A stretch of DNA of 64,000 nucleotides from Parachryseolinea silvisoli (GCF_021190955.1 NZ_JAIOAO010000006.1:62001-126000); one strand, 5' to 3'; counted from the stretch's first letter, positions 52,772 to 62,716 are shown. The notes: generated by a model not told the origin, from the sequence alone. Program-made: numbers and translations.

Positions 52772-53383
52772 TTAAATATGATCGCGTTTATTCTTCACCA
52801 TGTCGAACATCAGTTCGCGGGCGCGGTGGAGCTGCGCCTTGACGGTGCCCAGGGGCGCGTCGAGCTCTTCGGCAATCTCTTCGTATGACAGCTCGTGGAA
52901 GTAGCGCAGGCGTACCAGCTTTTGGTACTTGGGCGGCAGCTTGTCTACGAACACCTGGATGAGCTCTGCCTTCTGTATGCGGATGGCCTCTTCCTGCGGG
53001 TCGAGGTTCTCGTCTTCTACGTCGATGGACACGGACTGGCCGTCGTCGTCCGTGAAAGAGTTTTCAATGCTCAGGGTGTTGAGCTTCTTCTTGCGAATGA
53101 AATCGATGGTATTGTTGGTGGCAATGCGGAACAGCCACGTGCTGAAGGTAAAATCTTTTTTGAAGCGGTGCAGGCTGCGAAAGGCTTTGGCAAACGACTC
53201 GATGGTCAGGTCTTCGGCGTCGTCTACGTTCCGGACCATCTTCAGGATCATGTGATACACGGGCCGCTTATAGCGTTGCATCAGGCGCGCAAAGGCCTTA
53301 TCATCCCCGTCCACCGCGTTATCTATCAGCCGGAAATCTTCGAGTGCTTTTGAGGAAAACCTGTTTTCTTCTAATTCTTCCAT
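52772..53383 (-). CDS. ECF-like RNA polymerase sigma factor
   Basis: 203 residues. Region 2 (YHMILKMVRNVDDAEDLTIE; SFAKAFRSLHRFKKDFTFST), an acidic linker (DDDGQSVSIDVEDENLDPQE), and region 4 (LPPKYQKLVRLRYFHELSYE; EIAEELDAPLGTVKAQLHRAR). Its start overlaps the glycosyltransferase end by 13 bases, so translational coupling is likely. No anti-sigma gene adjoins it, unlike the sigma at 11 kb. This type, alone beside rsmG, is common in Bacteroidota and may be constitutive. Confidence 0.93.
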   Translation of the reverse strand: MEELEENRFSSKALEDFRLIDNAVDGDDKAFARLMQRYKRPVYHMILKMVRNVDDAEDLTIESFAKAFRSLHRFKKDFTFSTWLFRIATNNTIDFIRKKKLNTLSIENSFTDDDGQSVSIDVEDENLDPQEEAIRIQKAELIQVFVDKLPPKYQKLVRLRYFHELSYEEIAEELDAPLGTVKAQLHRARELMFDMVKNKRDHI

Positions 53384-54501
53384 CGTACTTCTTTAGAAAC
53401 TAACGCAGTGAGGCCGGTGACAAGATAATAAAACGCATAAATAAAATCTAAGAGAGGCACCATCCAGGCCTCAAACTTCTGGCCAAGTTTCTTGGAAGTT
53501 ATGTGCAAAATCAGGGAAATAAAGCCGGTTCGGAGCACCAGTACACCGATGACGGAGTACAGTGCGATCCACAGCGGCTCGGCTTGCAAGGGCAGCGCGA
53601 TGAGCAAGCCAAGACCCAGGAACCATGTCAGCAACCATGTTACGGAGAAGGCGCCTAACAAAAACCGATGTTTGGCCCGGTAGAATTTGCCCACCGACAG
53701 GTGGCGGGTCTTCTGCGTGTAATAGGCGCCCCACCGTGTGTGGGGAATGGAATACATCATCGACTCTTCGCCTACCACCACGCGGGTGTTCTTGCCCCGG
53801 GCGTGCTGGTTTACGAAAAGGTCGTCGTCCCCTCCGGTCACGTTTAGAAAGTTGTTAAAGCCTTTATTCTCCAGGAACATCGATCTGCGGTATGCCAGGT
53901 TGCGGCCCACACCCATAAACGGATTGCCGAGCAACGCTAATCCGATATACTGCATGGCGGTCAGCAAGGTTTCAAAACGGATGAAAATATTCAGAAAGCC
54001 TGGGATGCGGATGTACGGCGAGAAGCCCAGGACGAAGCTGACGGACGGCTCATCAAACCGGGCAGCCATGCTGCTGATCCAGTTCCGGCTGTTGGGGCGG
54101 CAGTCAGCATCGGTCAGCAATAGCCACTCGTATTTGGCGGCTTTGATGCCCAGGGTGACCCCATATTTTTTTCCATTGACGTGTGGCGGCGTGCGGTTTA
54201 CGTGCACCATGCGCAGGCGGTGGTCTTTACGTGTTTCTTCCAGTAGCCAGTCAAAGGTGGCGTCGTTGGAGCGATCGTCGACCACGACGATCTCAAACTC
54301 GGGATAGTCCTGCGCCATCAGGGCTGGTACGAGCTCTTTGAGGTTAGCCTCTTCGTCGTGTGCACAGATTACGACGGACACAGGTAGCTGGCGGCCGGTA
54401 GCCGGCGCGGACTGCTTTTTCGAAAAGGCTGCCAGAAAAACGATCCAATAGATGATCTGTACGGCAGCGAGCGCGAAAAAAATGGCGAGTAGAATTTGCA
54501 A
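53371..54501 (-). CDS. Membrane-anchored family 2 glycosyltransferase
   Basis: About 376 residues from a TTG at 54501, giving an immediate N-terminal helix (QILLAIFFALAAVQIIYWIV). The open frame runs to ATG 54558, but a perfect -7 box at 54524-54531 lies between them, so the longer form would start before the transcript. GT-A domain: VVICAHDEEANLKELVPALM near 45, VVVDDRSNDATFDWL near 75, LLTDADCRP near 130 (DxD), GGDDDLFVNQHARGK near 225, and the TQKTRHLSVGKFY (QxxRH) end. Two or three C-terminal helices. Transfers a sugar to a membrane-borne acceptor; which one is unknown. Confidence 0.88.
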   Translation of the reverse strand: MQILLAIFFALAAVQIIYWIVFLAAFSKKQSAPATGRQLPVSVVICAHDEEANLKELVPALMAQDYPEFEIVVVDDRSNDATFDWLLEETRKDHRLRMVHVNRTPPHVNGKKYGVTLGIKAAKYEWLLLTDADCRPNSRNWISSMAARFDEPSVSFVLGFSPYIRIPGFLNIFIRFETLLTAMQYIGLALLGNPFMGVGRNLAYRRSMFLENKGFNNFLNVTGGDDDLFVNQHARGKNTRVVVGEESMMYSIPHTRWGAYYTQKTRHLSVGKFYRAKHRFLLGAFSVTWLLTWFLGLGLLIALPLQAEPLWIALYSVIGVLVLRTGFISLILHITSKKLGQKFEAWMVPLLDFIYAFYYLVTGLTALVSKEVRWKN

Positions 54502-54523
54502 GGTGTCTTTTCGATTAGCGCTA

Positions 54524-54531
54524 CAAAGATA
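54524..54531 (-). promoter_or_regulatory. Putative -7 box of the glycosyltransferase-sigma unit
   Basis: Perfect TATCTTTG on the minus strand; 18 bases upstream is TTTT instead of TTTG. Leader of about 19 bases to the TTG at 54501. Confidence 0.4.
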
Positions 54532-54717
54532 AACGGCCGTCTGTAGGATAAAAGCCATGCCAAAGAGGTTTTTTACCGTCTACCGGAATACTGCAATTGT
54601 TATCAAAAACTAACGTGTCGCGCACGGATTGCTAAAATGTAACTATACTCGTGCTATAGATTGCCTCGGAGACACTAATCATCAGTTTACCGACATCATC
54701 ATAACTGCTTTCCCTAC

Positions 54718-57700
54718 ATGATACCCTCGATTGCGTCTTTCCCGGGCGCGCAAAAGCGAATACTTTTTACCCTGGCGGCTGTGTGGCTGACCGGTCATTG
54801 CTTTGCCCAAACTGCGGCTTTTACGTCGGATAAGACCTCGGGCTGTTTCCCGGTAACGATCAATTTTAAGGATCTGTCCACCGGATCACCCACGACGTGG
54901 GATTGGAATCTGGGCAACGGCAACACCTCCAAGTTGCAAAACCCCAGCGCGGTGTATGCCGGCCCCGGAACGTACACGGTCACGCTACGGGTATCGGGTG
55001 GGTCAGAGTCTGTCCGCACGGCGTATATACACGTGTACGATTTTCCGACGCCCAGCTTTACCAGCGTGGCACCACCGACAGGCTGTACTCCCCTGAAAGT
55101 GGAGTTCCGCGACACCAGCACACCCGGCTCGGGCGCGAATACCAATTGGCTGTGGACGTTTGGCGATGGCAGTTCCAGCACCGAACGCAACCCTACCTAT
55201 ACCTACACGGCACCCGGCACGCGCCCCGTGTCGGTACGCGTGACGAACCAATACGGTTGTTCGAAGACCAGTCTGCAGACCTTCGTCGCCGAGGCGCGCG
55301 GGCCGAATGTCGCGTTCGAGGTCGATGAAGACGTTTTTTGCCAGGCGCCGGCTACGGTAAAATTTACCAACAAAACGAACGGCGCCGCGCCCTTCACCTA
55401 TTCGTGGGATTTTAACGATGGCACAAGCAGCGCCGCGATCAGCCCGTCACACCCGTTTACAAAGGAGGGTGCCTACAAGGTTACGTTGCGTGCCACAGAC
55501 GCTAACGGCTGCCAGGGTACTTCCACCACCGCCGTCATCAACGTTGGCAGTGAAGGAGGCCTGAGCGTTACGCCCTCGGCTACAAAAGTATGTGTCGGCC
55601 AGGCGCTGACCTTTGATGCGAACGTTACGTCACCGGCCATTTCATGGGTTTGGCGCTTTGGGAACGGCGCCGTCTCCCACGAGCAAGACCCCGGCACAAT
55701 AGTCTATAAAACGGAGGGTACCTATACCGTGCGCCTCGAAGCGCTGCTGGTTGGTAAGTCGTGCGCCTCCGTCGTGACGCAAACCATTGAAGTGGTGCCT
55801 GACCCTGTTCCGAATTTTACTACTTCCGCCGACTGTAACTATAAAGTGACCTTTACAAACAGGTCGACCAAGGCTACGCGTGTGGAGTGGTTCCTGGATG
55901 GTACGTTGTACTCGACGGCTTCGTCATTTGCATACCCTTATGCTGGGCCGGGAAATTATACGGTGAAGCTGGTGGCTTACAACAGTCTTAACTGCAGCAA
56001 GGAGCTGGAAATGCCGGTGTCGGTACCCGCCAAGCCCCAGGCGTACTTTGAGCCCAATAAGACGCAATCGTGTACCGAGCCGTCGCTGGCGGGGTGTGCT
56101 CCCTTTACCGTGAACTTTATCAATAAATCAACGTCTTCGTCGTCGTTTACTTCGCAGTGGTCTTTTGGTGACAATACGACTTCTTCGAGCAAAAATCCGA
56201 CGCACACCTATGGTAAAGGCTCGTATGCCGTAAAGCTTACGATCCGTACGCCCGAAGGTTGCACGAGCACGATGAGCGCTGCGGTGACGGTGTCGGATGT
56301 GACGCCGGAGGCGGCCTTTACATTTGACAGAAGTAAGGTCTGTCCGCACGAGGATGTAAACTTTACCAGTACCTCCAAGAATGCCGTCTTTATATGCTGG
56401 GATTTTGGCGATGGCAATACGGGGAACGGCCCGAACGTGAGCCATTACTACGAGAAGCCAGGTACCTATACGATTACGATGATCGCGAAGAATGCCGGTT
56501 GTTCCGACACGGAGACCAAAGCGAACGTGATCACAGTGGGCGATCCGTTGGTGGATTTTAAAATTACAAAGGACTGCCAGGACCCTTATAAGGTTACGAT
56601 AGAGGATCTCACCAGTAAATGTGATACCAAGACGTGGGATTTTGGCGACGGCACCATCAAAACGGGCAACGTGGCCAGTTATCGGTATGCTGCTACAGGC
56701 GAGTACACCATCAAGCTTACTGGTACCAACAACACATCGCACTGTACGGTGGACAAGCCCGTACCGGTTGCCATCCACGAAGTTAAAGCGAGCTTTACGA
56801 TTGATAATCTGAGGCCTTGTAAAAATGCGCCGGTAAAATTTGAAAGTACATCCCAAGGTGCTGCGAGTCTGAATTGGGATTTTGGTAATGGCGCTCCTGC
56901 ACAGTCGGGCATTCAGGCCTCCGCCAGTTATGATCATCACGACGAGTTCAAAGTGACACTGACGGCCAAAGACCCCGACGGCTGCCCCGCTGTCGCGGAG
57001 TTGTTGGTAAGTGTTCTCAATCTGGAAGGTAATTTTAATTTTATCGCCAGCGGCGTGTCGTGCGACGCACTCGCCGTGCAGTTCAACGATGCCTCTACTG
57101 CTAATCCCCCCGTTGATACCTGGACATGGGACTTTGGCGATGGCAACACGGCCATAGGACCTAACCCCGCGCATACCTATACGCAGTTGGGTAACTATCC
57201 GGTAAAGCTAACACTGACCAATGCCGACGGTCAATGTTCTTTTATCCGCTATGATGCCGTAGTCTTTACGAATCCTATTCCGGACTTTACGACTTCTACC
57301 GGCAAGTTTGGTTTTTGCAAGTTCGACCAGATTCAGCTCGTCAATCTCTCGCAATACACCACATCACAGCGATGGGATTTGTCTCCCAGTACTCCTTCGA
57401 CCACCATGCACCCGGTTATTTCCTATCCCAACAAGGGCTCTTACGTCGTGAAGCTGGATGTCGAGGACGGCTATGGCTGTAAGAAGTCGGTGAGCAAATC
57501 AATCGAGATCACCAAACCAGAAGCTGACTTTACAGCAGCTAACGTCTTTACGGAATGCCCCGACCCGCCACTGTTAAGTGAGTTTACGGATACTTCGGAA
57601 GGTGATATTAAAAAGTGGGAATGGGACTTTGGCAACGGACAAATCCAACCTCATGAAAACCGTGCGCCGGGCGAGACCTATCTCTATAGCTATACACGCC

Positions 57701-58545
57701 CCGGCATATTCGATATCACCCTTTTTACAACAGATGCGAACGGTTGCCGCGATACCGTTACCCACGACGCGCTGGTGCGTGTAGGTGGGCCTGATGCCAC
57801 ATTTGAGGACGATAAGTTCGGGCTGACCTGTGTCATGGACTCCATCGGCTTTGTTGCCACGCCACTGAACGACGCCGTGAAAATCTACCGCTGGGACTTT
57901 GGCGACGGCAATGTGGTAGACCTGGGGGTACCAACCGTCGGCCACGCGTATACCGGCACAGGCGACCGTATTGTGTCCCTGGTGTTGTTCGACGATAAAA
58001 ATTGTAAGGTTATTTCAGCCAGTACCGTAAAGGTGACCGTCAGCGATTCTTCGCTTATCAAATTTGACTATGGCCCGCGGTGTATTTTTGAAGGCGAGAG
58101 CTTTACGCTGCGGGCGGAGTCGGACGACCAGGACCTGACCTGGTCGTGGGACGTGGGCGATAATCCTGTTGGTACAGATGCCGAGGCCACCATCACCACC
58201 GAAAAGCACGGCAACTATCCGGTAAAATTACGCGCGTTGAATGCTGCCGGCTGTACCTCTACCGTTACGCAGGAGGTGCCCGTGCGGGCCAAGCTGACCA
58301 TGATCCCGAATATTTTTACACCCAACGGCGACGGCACCAATGAAACGTTCGAATTGCAGGGGCTGGAGAATAGCGCCTGGGACCTGCTTGTATATAATCG
58401 CTGGGGCGGTACGGTTTATAAAAAGAAAAACTACCAGAATAACTGGACGGGCGGCGGTCTGTCCAGCGGAGTTTATTTCTATACGGTGACCAACGCATTC
58501 TGTCCTGACAGAAATTACAAAGGCACTGTTACCATATCCAAGTAG
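54718..58545 (+). CDS. PKD-repeat surface protein with gliding/T9SS C-terminal domain
   Basis: 1,275 residues. Signal peptide to about residue 31 (CFAQ). The mature part is a chain of about fourteen PKD beta-sandwich modules, each with a WDFGDG-like core (WLWTFGDGSSS, WDFGDGNTG, WTWDFGDGNTA, WEWDFGNGQ); two or three (near 395, 890, 1,150) are degenerate. Most have a pair of cysteines that may bridge. The last 85 residues match the gliding-motility-associated/CHU_C type B sorting domain (NIFTPNGDGTNETF, VYNRWGG, SGVYFYTVT), so it is exported by the type IX system and kept at the surface or released. Adhesin or matrix protein is the likely role. Confidence 0.93.
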   Translation: MIPSIASFPGAQKRILFTLAAVWLTGHCFAQTAAFTSDKTSGCFPVTINFKDLSTGSPTTWDWNLGNGNTSKLQNPSAVYAGPGTYTVTLRVSGGSESVRTAYIHVYDFPTPSFTSVAPPTGCTPLKVEFRDTSTPGSGANTNWLWTFGDGSSSTERNPTYTYTAPGTRPVSVRVTNQYGCSKTSLQTFVAEARGPNVAFEVDEDVFCQAPATVKFTNKTNGAAPFTYSWDFNDGTSSAAISPSHPFTKEGAYKVTLRATDANGCQGTSTTAVINVGSEGGLSVTPSATKVCVGQALTFDANVTSPAISWVWRFGNGAVSHEQDPGTIVYKTEGTYTVRLEALLVGKSCASVVTQTIEVVPDPVPNFTTSADCNYKVTFTNRSTKATRVEWFLDGTLYSTASSFAYPYAGPGNYTVKLVAYNSLNCSKELEMPVSVPAKPQAYFEPNKTQSCTEPSLAGCAPFTVNFINKSTSSSSFTSQWSFGDNTTSSSKNPTHTYGKGSYAVKLTIRTPEGCTSTMSAAVTVSDVTPEAAFTFDRSKVCPHEDVNFTSTSKNAVFICWDFGDGNTGNGPNVSHYYEKPGTYTITMIAKNAGCSDTETKANVITVGDPLVDFKITKDCQDPYKVTIEDLTSKCDTKTWDFGDGTIKTGNVASYRYAATGEYTIKLTGTNNTSHCTVDKPVPVAIHEVKASFTIDNLRPCKNAPVKFESTSQGAASLNWDFGNGAPAQSGIQASASYDHHDEFKVTLTAKDPDGCPAVAELLVSVLNLEGNFNFIASGVSCDALAVQFNDASTANPPVDTWTWDFGDGNTAIGPNPAHTYTQLGNYPVKLTLTNADGQCSFIRYDAVVFTNPIPDFTTSTGKFGFCKFDQIQLVNLSQYTTSQRWDLSPSTPSTTMHPVISYPNKGSYVVKLDVEDGYGCKKSVSKSIEITKPEADFTAANVFTECPDPPLLSEFTDTSEGDIKKWEWDFGNGQIQPHENRAPGETYLYSYTRPGIFDITLFTTDANGCRDTVTHDALVRVGGPDATFEDDKFGLTCVMDSIGFVATPLNDAVKIYRWDFGDGNVVDLGVPTVGHAYTGTGDRIVSLVLFDDKNCKVISASTVKVTVSDSSLIKFDYGPRCIFEGESFTLRAESDDQDLTWSWDVGDNPVGTDAEATITTEKHGNYPVKLRALNAAGCTSTVTQEVPVRAKLTMIPNIFTPNGDGTNETFELQGLENSAWDLLVYNRWGGTVYKKKNYQNNWTGGGLSSGVYFYTVTNAFCPDRNYKGTVTISK

Positions 58546-58548
58546 TAT

Positions 58549-58576
58549 TACCTACCCTACACAGGGTAGGTAGTTT
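58549..58576 (+). terminator. Hairpin terminator after the PKD gene
   Basis: Stem TACCTACCCT (58549-58558) with AGGGTAGGTA (58563-58572), 4-base loop, followed by GTTT. The U-run is short, so moderate strength. Confidence 0.6.
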
Positions 58577-58637
58577 CCCGGATGGTCCCTTCCAAAAGGT
58601 GTTTATTGGTATCTGCGTCACTTATCGTGCGAGCACC

Positions 58638-58669
58638 TTGCTATCGATAATGAGTCTAAATTAGTTTTG
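58638..58669 (+). promoter_or_regulatory. Promoter of the siderophore receptor-PepSY unit
   Basis: TTG (58638-58640), 21-base spacer, perfect -7 box TAGTTTTG (58662-58669). The best match to the Bacteroidota consensus in the window. Leader of about 21 bases to ATG 58694; the TTG at 58667 is inside the box and cannot be the start. Confidence 0.65.
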
Positions 58670-58693
58670 CGGCTCATTAGTATACGATCATCT

Positions 58694-61108
58694 ATGCACC
58701 ATCTTTCCGCCAACCTTTTTAGAATCATCTTTTTTGTCTTGCTGCTGGCCGCCACGACGGCATTTGCCCAGTCGGGCAGGGTGTCTGGCACCATTAAAAA
58801 TGCCGCAGGCGAGTCACTTCCCGGAGCGTCGGTCATGGCCGAGGGCACCACGGGCGGGACCGTGTCAGACGCCGATGGCCACTATGAGCTGAGCCTGGCG
58901 CCAGGCCAATACCGGCTTACTACGTCCATGGTGGGTTATACGCCGCAACTAAAAAATATTACTGTAACCGACGGCTCGTCGCAGACCTTTGACTTCGAGC
59001 TGACAGAAAACGACAACGTCTTACAGCAAATCGAGATCATCGGCCGTAAGGAGCAGTCGTATAAAAACTCCCAGACCTTTATTGGTTCGAAGACCGAGCT
59101 GGCCGCGAAAGATCTGCCGCAGTCGGCCGCCTTTGTTACAAAGGAGCTGATTGCCGACCAGGGCCTGATGCGTGTAGGCGAAACAGTGAAGAACATGAGC
59201 GGTGTGAGCCAGTTTACGACCTACGACGATATCACGATCCGTGGCTACCGCATCAATGGCCAGAGCAACACACAGCTTCTCAACGGCATGCGCACCTCTA
59301 CGGGGTTTTGGAAACAGCCACTGGCCAACTACCTGGAACGTGTTGAGGTGCTGAAAGGCCCTTCTTCGGCGCTGTTCGGCAACGCTACGCCTGGCGGCGT
59401 GGTAAACCGGGTGACGAAGAAGCCGTTGGATTATCAACGCAATTCCCTGGACTTCTCGTTCGGCAGCTTCAATACGTTCCGCGCGCTGGGCGACTTTACG
59501 GGCCCGGTAAACGACGGCGGCAAGCTGCTATACCGCATCAACCTGGGCTATGAAGACGCCAACTCGTTCCGCGACCTGCAATTCGACAAAAACATTGTCA
59601 TTGCGCCATCGCTTTCATTTTTGGCCTCGGAGAAGACCCGGCTGAACCTCGATATTATTTACAACCAGTCGGACAGCCGGCTGGACCGCGGACAGTCCAC
59701 CATGCAAAACGACCTGTACTCGACGCCCACGTCCCTGGCGCTAAGCTCGGCCAACGACTTCCTGAAGGAAAACACCTATAACATTTCGGTATCGCTCAAC
59801 CACCAGTTTACGGAGCGGCTTTCGTTCAACGTAGGGTATCTGAAGACGGGCTATAACGAAGACCTGCTCGAGCACCGGAGCGCCAATGCCTACGCGCGCG
59901 ATGAGCAAGGCCAGACGATGACCGACCGCATCGCGATGCAGGTGTTCCAGCGGAAGCGCAGACGCTACAGCGACAATCTGTCGGCCTATTTTAACTATAC
60001 CGCGAACACGGGCGCCATCGAGCACAAAATCCTGGTAGGTTATGACTATGCGCAAGACGAACTGCCGCCTGGTGCCTCGCAGATTACTGCGGGCGGATAC
60101 TTTAACAGGGTCGATGCCGAGGGCAACGCCATCCTCGTACCGAACGTGCCGCACTTCGACCTGCGCAACCCGTTGGCCTCGCAAGGGCTGAAAGACATGA
60201 CGAAATATACGTATGTAACAGCTGCGCAGGCCCCGACATTCTACAACCTGCATGGCACTTATGCGCAAGACCTTATCAAGTATGGCAAGTTCCAGGCACT
60301 GCTGGGTGTTCGTTACGAGCGTTATATAGACAAAGTAGGCTATCGCACAAGTGACGAAAAGAACGTACGCCAAAAGGCCTTCCTGCCCCGCGTGGGCGTG
60401 GTATACTCCATACTGCCACAGATCAATCTGTATGGCACATATGTGGAAGGCTATAATCCACAAACGGCATCTTCCATCTCGAACCCCAATGCCGGGGGAC
60501 CGTTCGACCCGCTGACGAGCCGGATGTATGAAGTTGGCGCCAAAAGCGAGTGGTTCGAGAAACAGTTATCGATCACCGTTGCCGTATACCAGATCGAGCA
60601 ACAGGGCACCTTGCTGAACGCCAACGACCCTGGCAACCCGGAGTTGCTGCGTCAGATCGGCGAAGACCGCTCGCGGGGCATCGAGTTGGATGTACTCGGG
60701 CACATCCTGCCGCACTGGAGCATTCTTACCACGTATTCGTACAACGATGCCGCTATTACAGAAAGCTTCACCGAAGCAGAAGTAGGCCGGCAAATGCCCA
60801 ATGCGCCACATCACCAGGGCAGCTTCTGGACACGCTACTCGATTCCGCGTGGTGACTTCACGGGCCTGGGCTTCGGCCTCGGCACCAACTATGTGGGCCG
60901 TCGTGTTCTGAGCATCAACGCCCAACAGTCTATCCCGGACTACCTGCTGGTGGATGCCGCCCTGTATTACACCGTGAACAAAGTCAAGATCCAATGTAAC
61001 TTCAACAACATCTTCGACAAAACATACTGGGTAGGCGGCTATGACTATATACGCCTCTTTCCCGGAAAGCCGCATAACTTCCTGGTGACCTTAGGTTATA
61101 CTTTCTGA
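58694..61108 (+). CDS. TonB-dependent siderophore receptor
   Basis: 804 residues from ATG 58694. Signal peptide (FRIIFFVLLLAATTAFAQ), carboxypeptidase-regulatory-like domain about 28-105 (VSGTIKNAAGESLPGASVMA), TonB-box region LQQIEIIGRKEQSYK near 118, plug about 130-260 with VKNMSGVSQFTTYDDITIRG and VLKGPSSALFGNATPGGVVN, then a barrel that ends in VTLGYTF. The IGRKE...SYKNSQTFIGSKTEL pattern is that of ferrichrome/ferric-siderophore receptors (FhuA/FcuA group). Followed after 10 bases by a PepSY membrane protein, the normal partner in iron acquisition. Likely repressed by iron, though no Fur box could be identified. Confidence 0.93.
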   Translation: MHHLSANLFRIIFFVLLLAATTAFAQSGRVSGTIKNAAGESLPGASVMAEGTTGGTVSDADGHYELSLAPGQYRLTTSMVGYTPQLKNITVTDGSSQTFDFELTENDNVLQQIEIIGRKEQSYKNSQTFIGSKTELAAKDLPQSAAFVTKELIADQGLMRVGETVKNMSGVSQFTTYDDITIRGYRINGQSNTQLLNGMRTSTGFWKQPLANYLERVEVLKGPSSALFGNATPGGVVNRVTKKPLDYQRNSLDFSFGSFNTFRALGDFTGPVNDGGKLLYRINLGYEDANSFRDLQFDKNIVIAPSLSFLASEKTRLNLDIIYNQSDSRLDRGQSTMQNDLYSTPTSLALSSANDFLKENTYNISVSLNHQFTERLSFNVGYLKTGYNEDLLEHRSANAYARDEQGQTMTDRIAMQVFQRKRRRYSDNLSAYFNYTANTGAIEHKILVGYDYAQDELPPGASQITAGGYFNRVDAEGNAILVPNVPHFDLRNPLASQGLKDMTKYTYVTAAQAPTFYNLHGTYAQDLIKYGKFQALLGVRYERYIDKVGYRTSDEKNVRQKAFLPRVGVVYSILPQINLYGTYVEGYNPQTASSISNPNAGGPFDPLTSRMYEVGAKSEWFEKQLSITVAVYQIEQQGTLLNANDPGNPELLRQIGEDRSRGIELDVLGHILPHWSILTTYSYNDAAITESFTEAEVGRQMPNAPHHQGSFWTRYSIPRGDFTGLGFGLGTNYVGRRVLSINAQQSIPDYLLVDAALYYTVNKVKIQCNFNNIFDKTYWVGGYDYIRLFPGKPHNFLVTLGYTF

Positions 61109-61118
61109 TATACGGATC

Positions 61119-62363
61119 ATGATTAAACAAGCTCTTCTTTTTTTACATCGCTGGCTCGGTATCATCTCCGGCATTGTCGTGGTTGTGGTCAGTATTACCG
61201 GCGCCATCTTTGTATTTGAAGAAGAGCTTTTTCAGGTTTTCCACCCTGCTCTTACACACGTCGAGCCGGGCAAGACCCTGGTCGACATCAATACATTAAA
61301 GGCCTCTGCGCAGGCGGCTCTCGGCGAAGACAAGGTTATCAATTTTGTTTCTATTTACGGCGATCCTGCGCGCGCCTATAGTTTCTCCGCTAATAAGCGC
61401 AATCCCGAAAGCACATCTTGGTGGGAGAAAGACGAGATCCTTTATTACAACCAGGTTTTTGTAAACCCTTATACCGGCCAGGTGCTCGGTACAATCGATA
61501 AGAGTACAGAGTTCTTTTATTTCGTACGCCGCATTCACCAGAACCTGCTGCTGCGTCGCGATATTGGTAATATGATCGTGGGCTGGTCTGTCGCTATCTT
61601 TGTTTTTATTCTCATTACGGGTATTGTGCTGTGGTGGCCGCAACGCGTGGCCAAGATCAAACAAAGTATCGCTATCAAGTGGAATGCTAAATGGAAGCGC
61701 GTAAACTACGACCTTCACAACGTGCTCGGGTTCTATGCCTTTATCTTCGCACTAATCATTGCCCTGACCGGCCTTACCTGGTCGTTTGCGTGGTGGGAAG
61801 AAAGCGTGTTTAACGCAATGGGTTCGACAAAAAAAGATGTTGCTTATCTGAACGTACGTGACACGACTTATACAGCCACAGCAGAAGGTGTTACCCGCGC
61901 ATGGCAAGACGTACGGCAACGCTACAACGCCGACAAGCTTCTGCGTGTAACCTTTAACTTCCCCACCAAAAAGAACGCCCGTGTCGGCGGCCTTGTGCAC
62001 TACCATGGTGACTCGTGGTGGAAGAACGCAGACTATGTTTATTACAACGGCGCCACCGGCGCGCTCTCACTGTTGGTAGCCCACGACGCCAAAGGGCTTG
62101 GCATGAAGTGGCGCAATTCTAACTACGACATCCACACCGGCAAGATTTACGGCTGGCCCACGCAAGTACTGGCTGTCGTTGTATCGTTAATTTGTGCGTC
62201 ACTGCCGATCACGGGCTTTATTATGTACCTGCATCGGCGCAAGAAAGAGAGGAAGCGCATGAACAAGGCGAAAAAGAAGGACGCCGCTTCCGCGACTGTT
62301 ACGGCAACCATACCTTATAAGCCGCGCCTGCCTGTAAGACGAAAAGAGGTTAACGCGGATTAA
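61119..62363 (+). CDS. PepSY-associated transmembrane protein (siderophore reductase-like)
   Basis: 414 residues, four transmembrane helices: about 12-36 (LGIISGIVVVVVSITGAIFV), 150-175, 205-230 and 350-375. Histidines beside helices (FLHRWLG near 8, RRIHQNLLL near 137, YDLHNVLGFYAF near 195, YDIHTGKIYG near 335) are in the pattern thought to hold haem. PepSY periplasmic domains between. Such proteins reduce ferric siderophores in the periplasm or inner membrane. Coupled to the receptor gene, with a C-terminal Lys/Arg-rich tail. Role inferred from family and pairing. Confidence 0.9.
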   Translation: MIKQALLFLHRWLGIISGIVVVVVSITGAIFVFEEELFQVFHPALTHVEPGKTLVDINTLKASAQAALGEDKVINFVSIYGDPARAYSFSANKRNPESTSWWEKDEILYYNQVFVNPYTGQVLGTIDKSTEFFYFVRRIHQNLLLRRDIGNMIVGWSVAIFVFILITGIVLWWPQRVAKIKQSIAIKWNAKWKRVNYDLHNVLGFYAFIFALIIALTGLTWSFAWWEESVFNAMGSTKKDVAYLNVRDTTYTATAEGVTRAWQDVRQRYNADKLLRVTFNFPTKKNARVGGLVHYHGDSWWKNADYVYYNGATGALSLLVAHDAKGLGMKWRNSNYDIHTGKIYGWPTQVLAVVVSLICASLPITGFIMYLHRRKKERKRMNKAKKKDAASATVTATIPYKPRLPVRRKEVNAD

Positions 62364-62521
62364 ACTATGAATAACCACTGTAATTGAAGTGGGAGACAGT
62401 CTAATAATCAGACTGGCAACGCCCGTCCTCTCACTATTTCATTGCTCTTGTCTTATACCTTCTTACCCGTCTATGATCGAGCCATAATGCACCGATCTGC
62501 CAAAGAAGGTACCTAGCATCG

Positions 62522-62716
62522 TTAAATGTTCCTTAGTAAAATAAGGACCAATGCAATGAACATGAGTAACAATACGGCAGCTAATCTGCCATATTTACTT
62601 ATCAAAGGCCCAAACGACTGTTTTTTACCTTTGATCAGCCACAATATATATGTTCCAGCAAAACCCAGAATAATCATGAAACCTGCCTTCACTATTATCC
62701 TATAGAACATCTCCAT
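62522..62716 (-). CDS. Small two-helix membrane protein
   Basis: 64 residues: helix about 8-26 (VKAGFMIILGFAGTYILWLI), a basic loop (KGKKQSFGPLISKYGR), helix about 44-61 (LAAVLLLMFIALVLILL). The layout is that of a real small inner-membrane protein, positive residues inside. No family recognised. Downstream of the terminator of the receptor at 62999, so it needs its own promoter; none is clear. Confidence 0.6.
   Translation of the reverse strand: MEMFYRIIVKAGFMIILGFAGTYILWLIKGKKQSFGPLISKYGRLAAVLLLMFIALVLILLRNI

Noticed and set aside
56128-57174. 348-codon antisense frame over the PKD gene
   Set aside because: Repetitive PKD codons leave an open opposite frame; it has no domain or signal.
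62397-62415. CAGTCT/AGACTG hairpin after the PepSY gene
   Set aside because: Six pairs with no T-run; not a convincing terminator.
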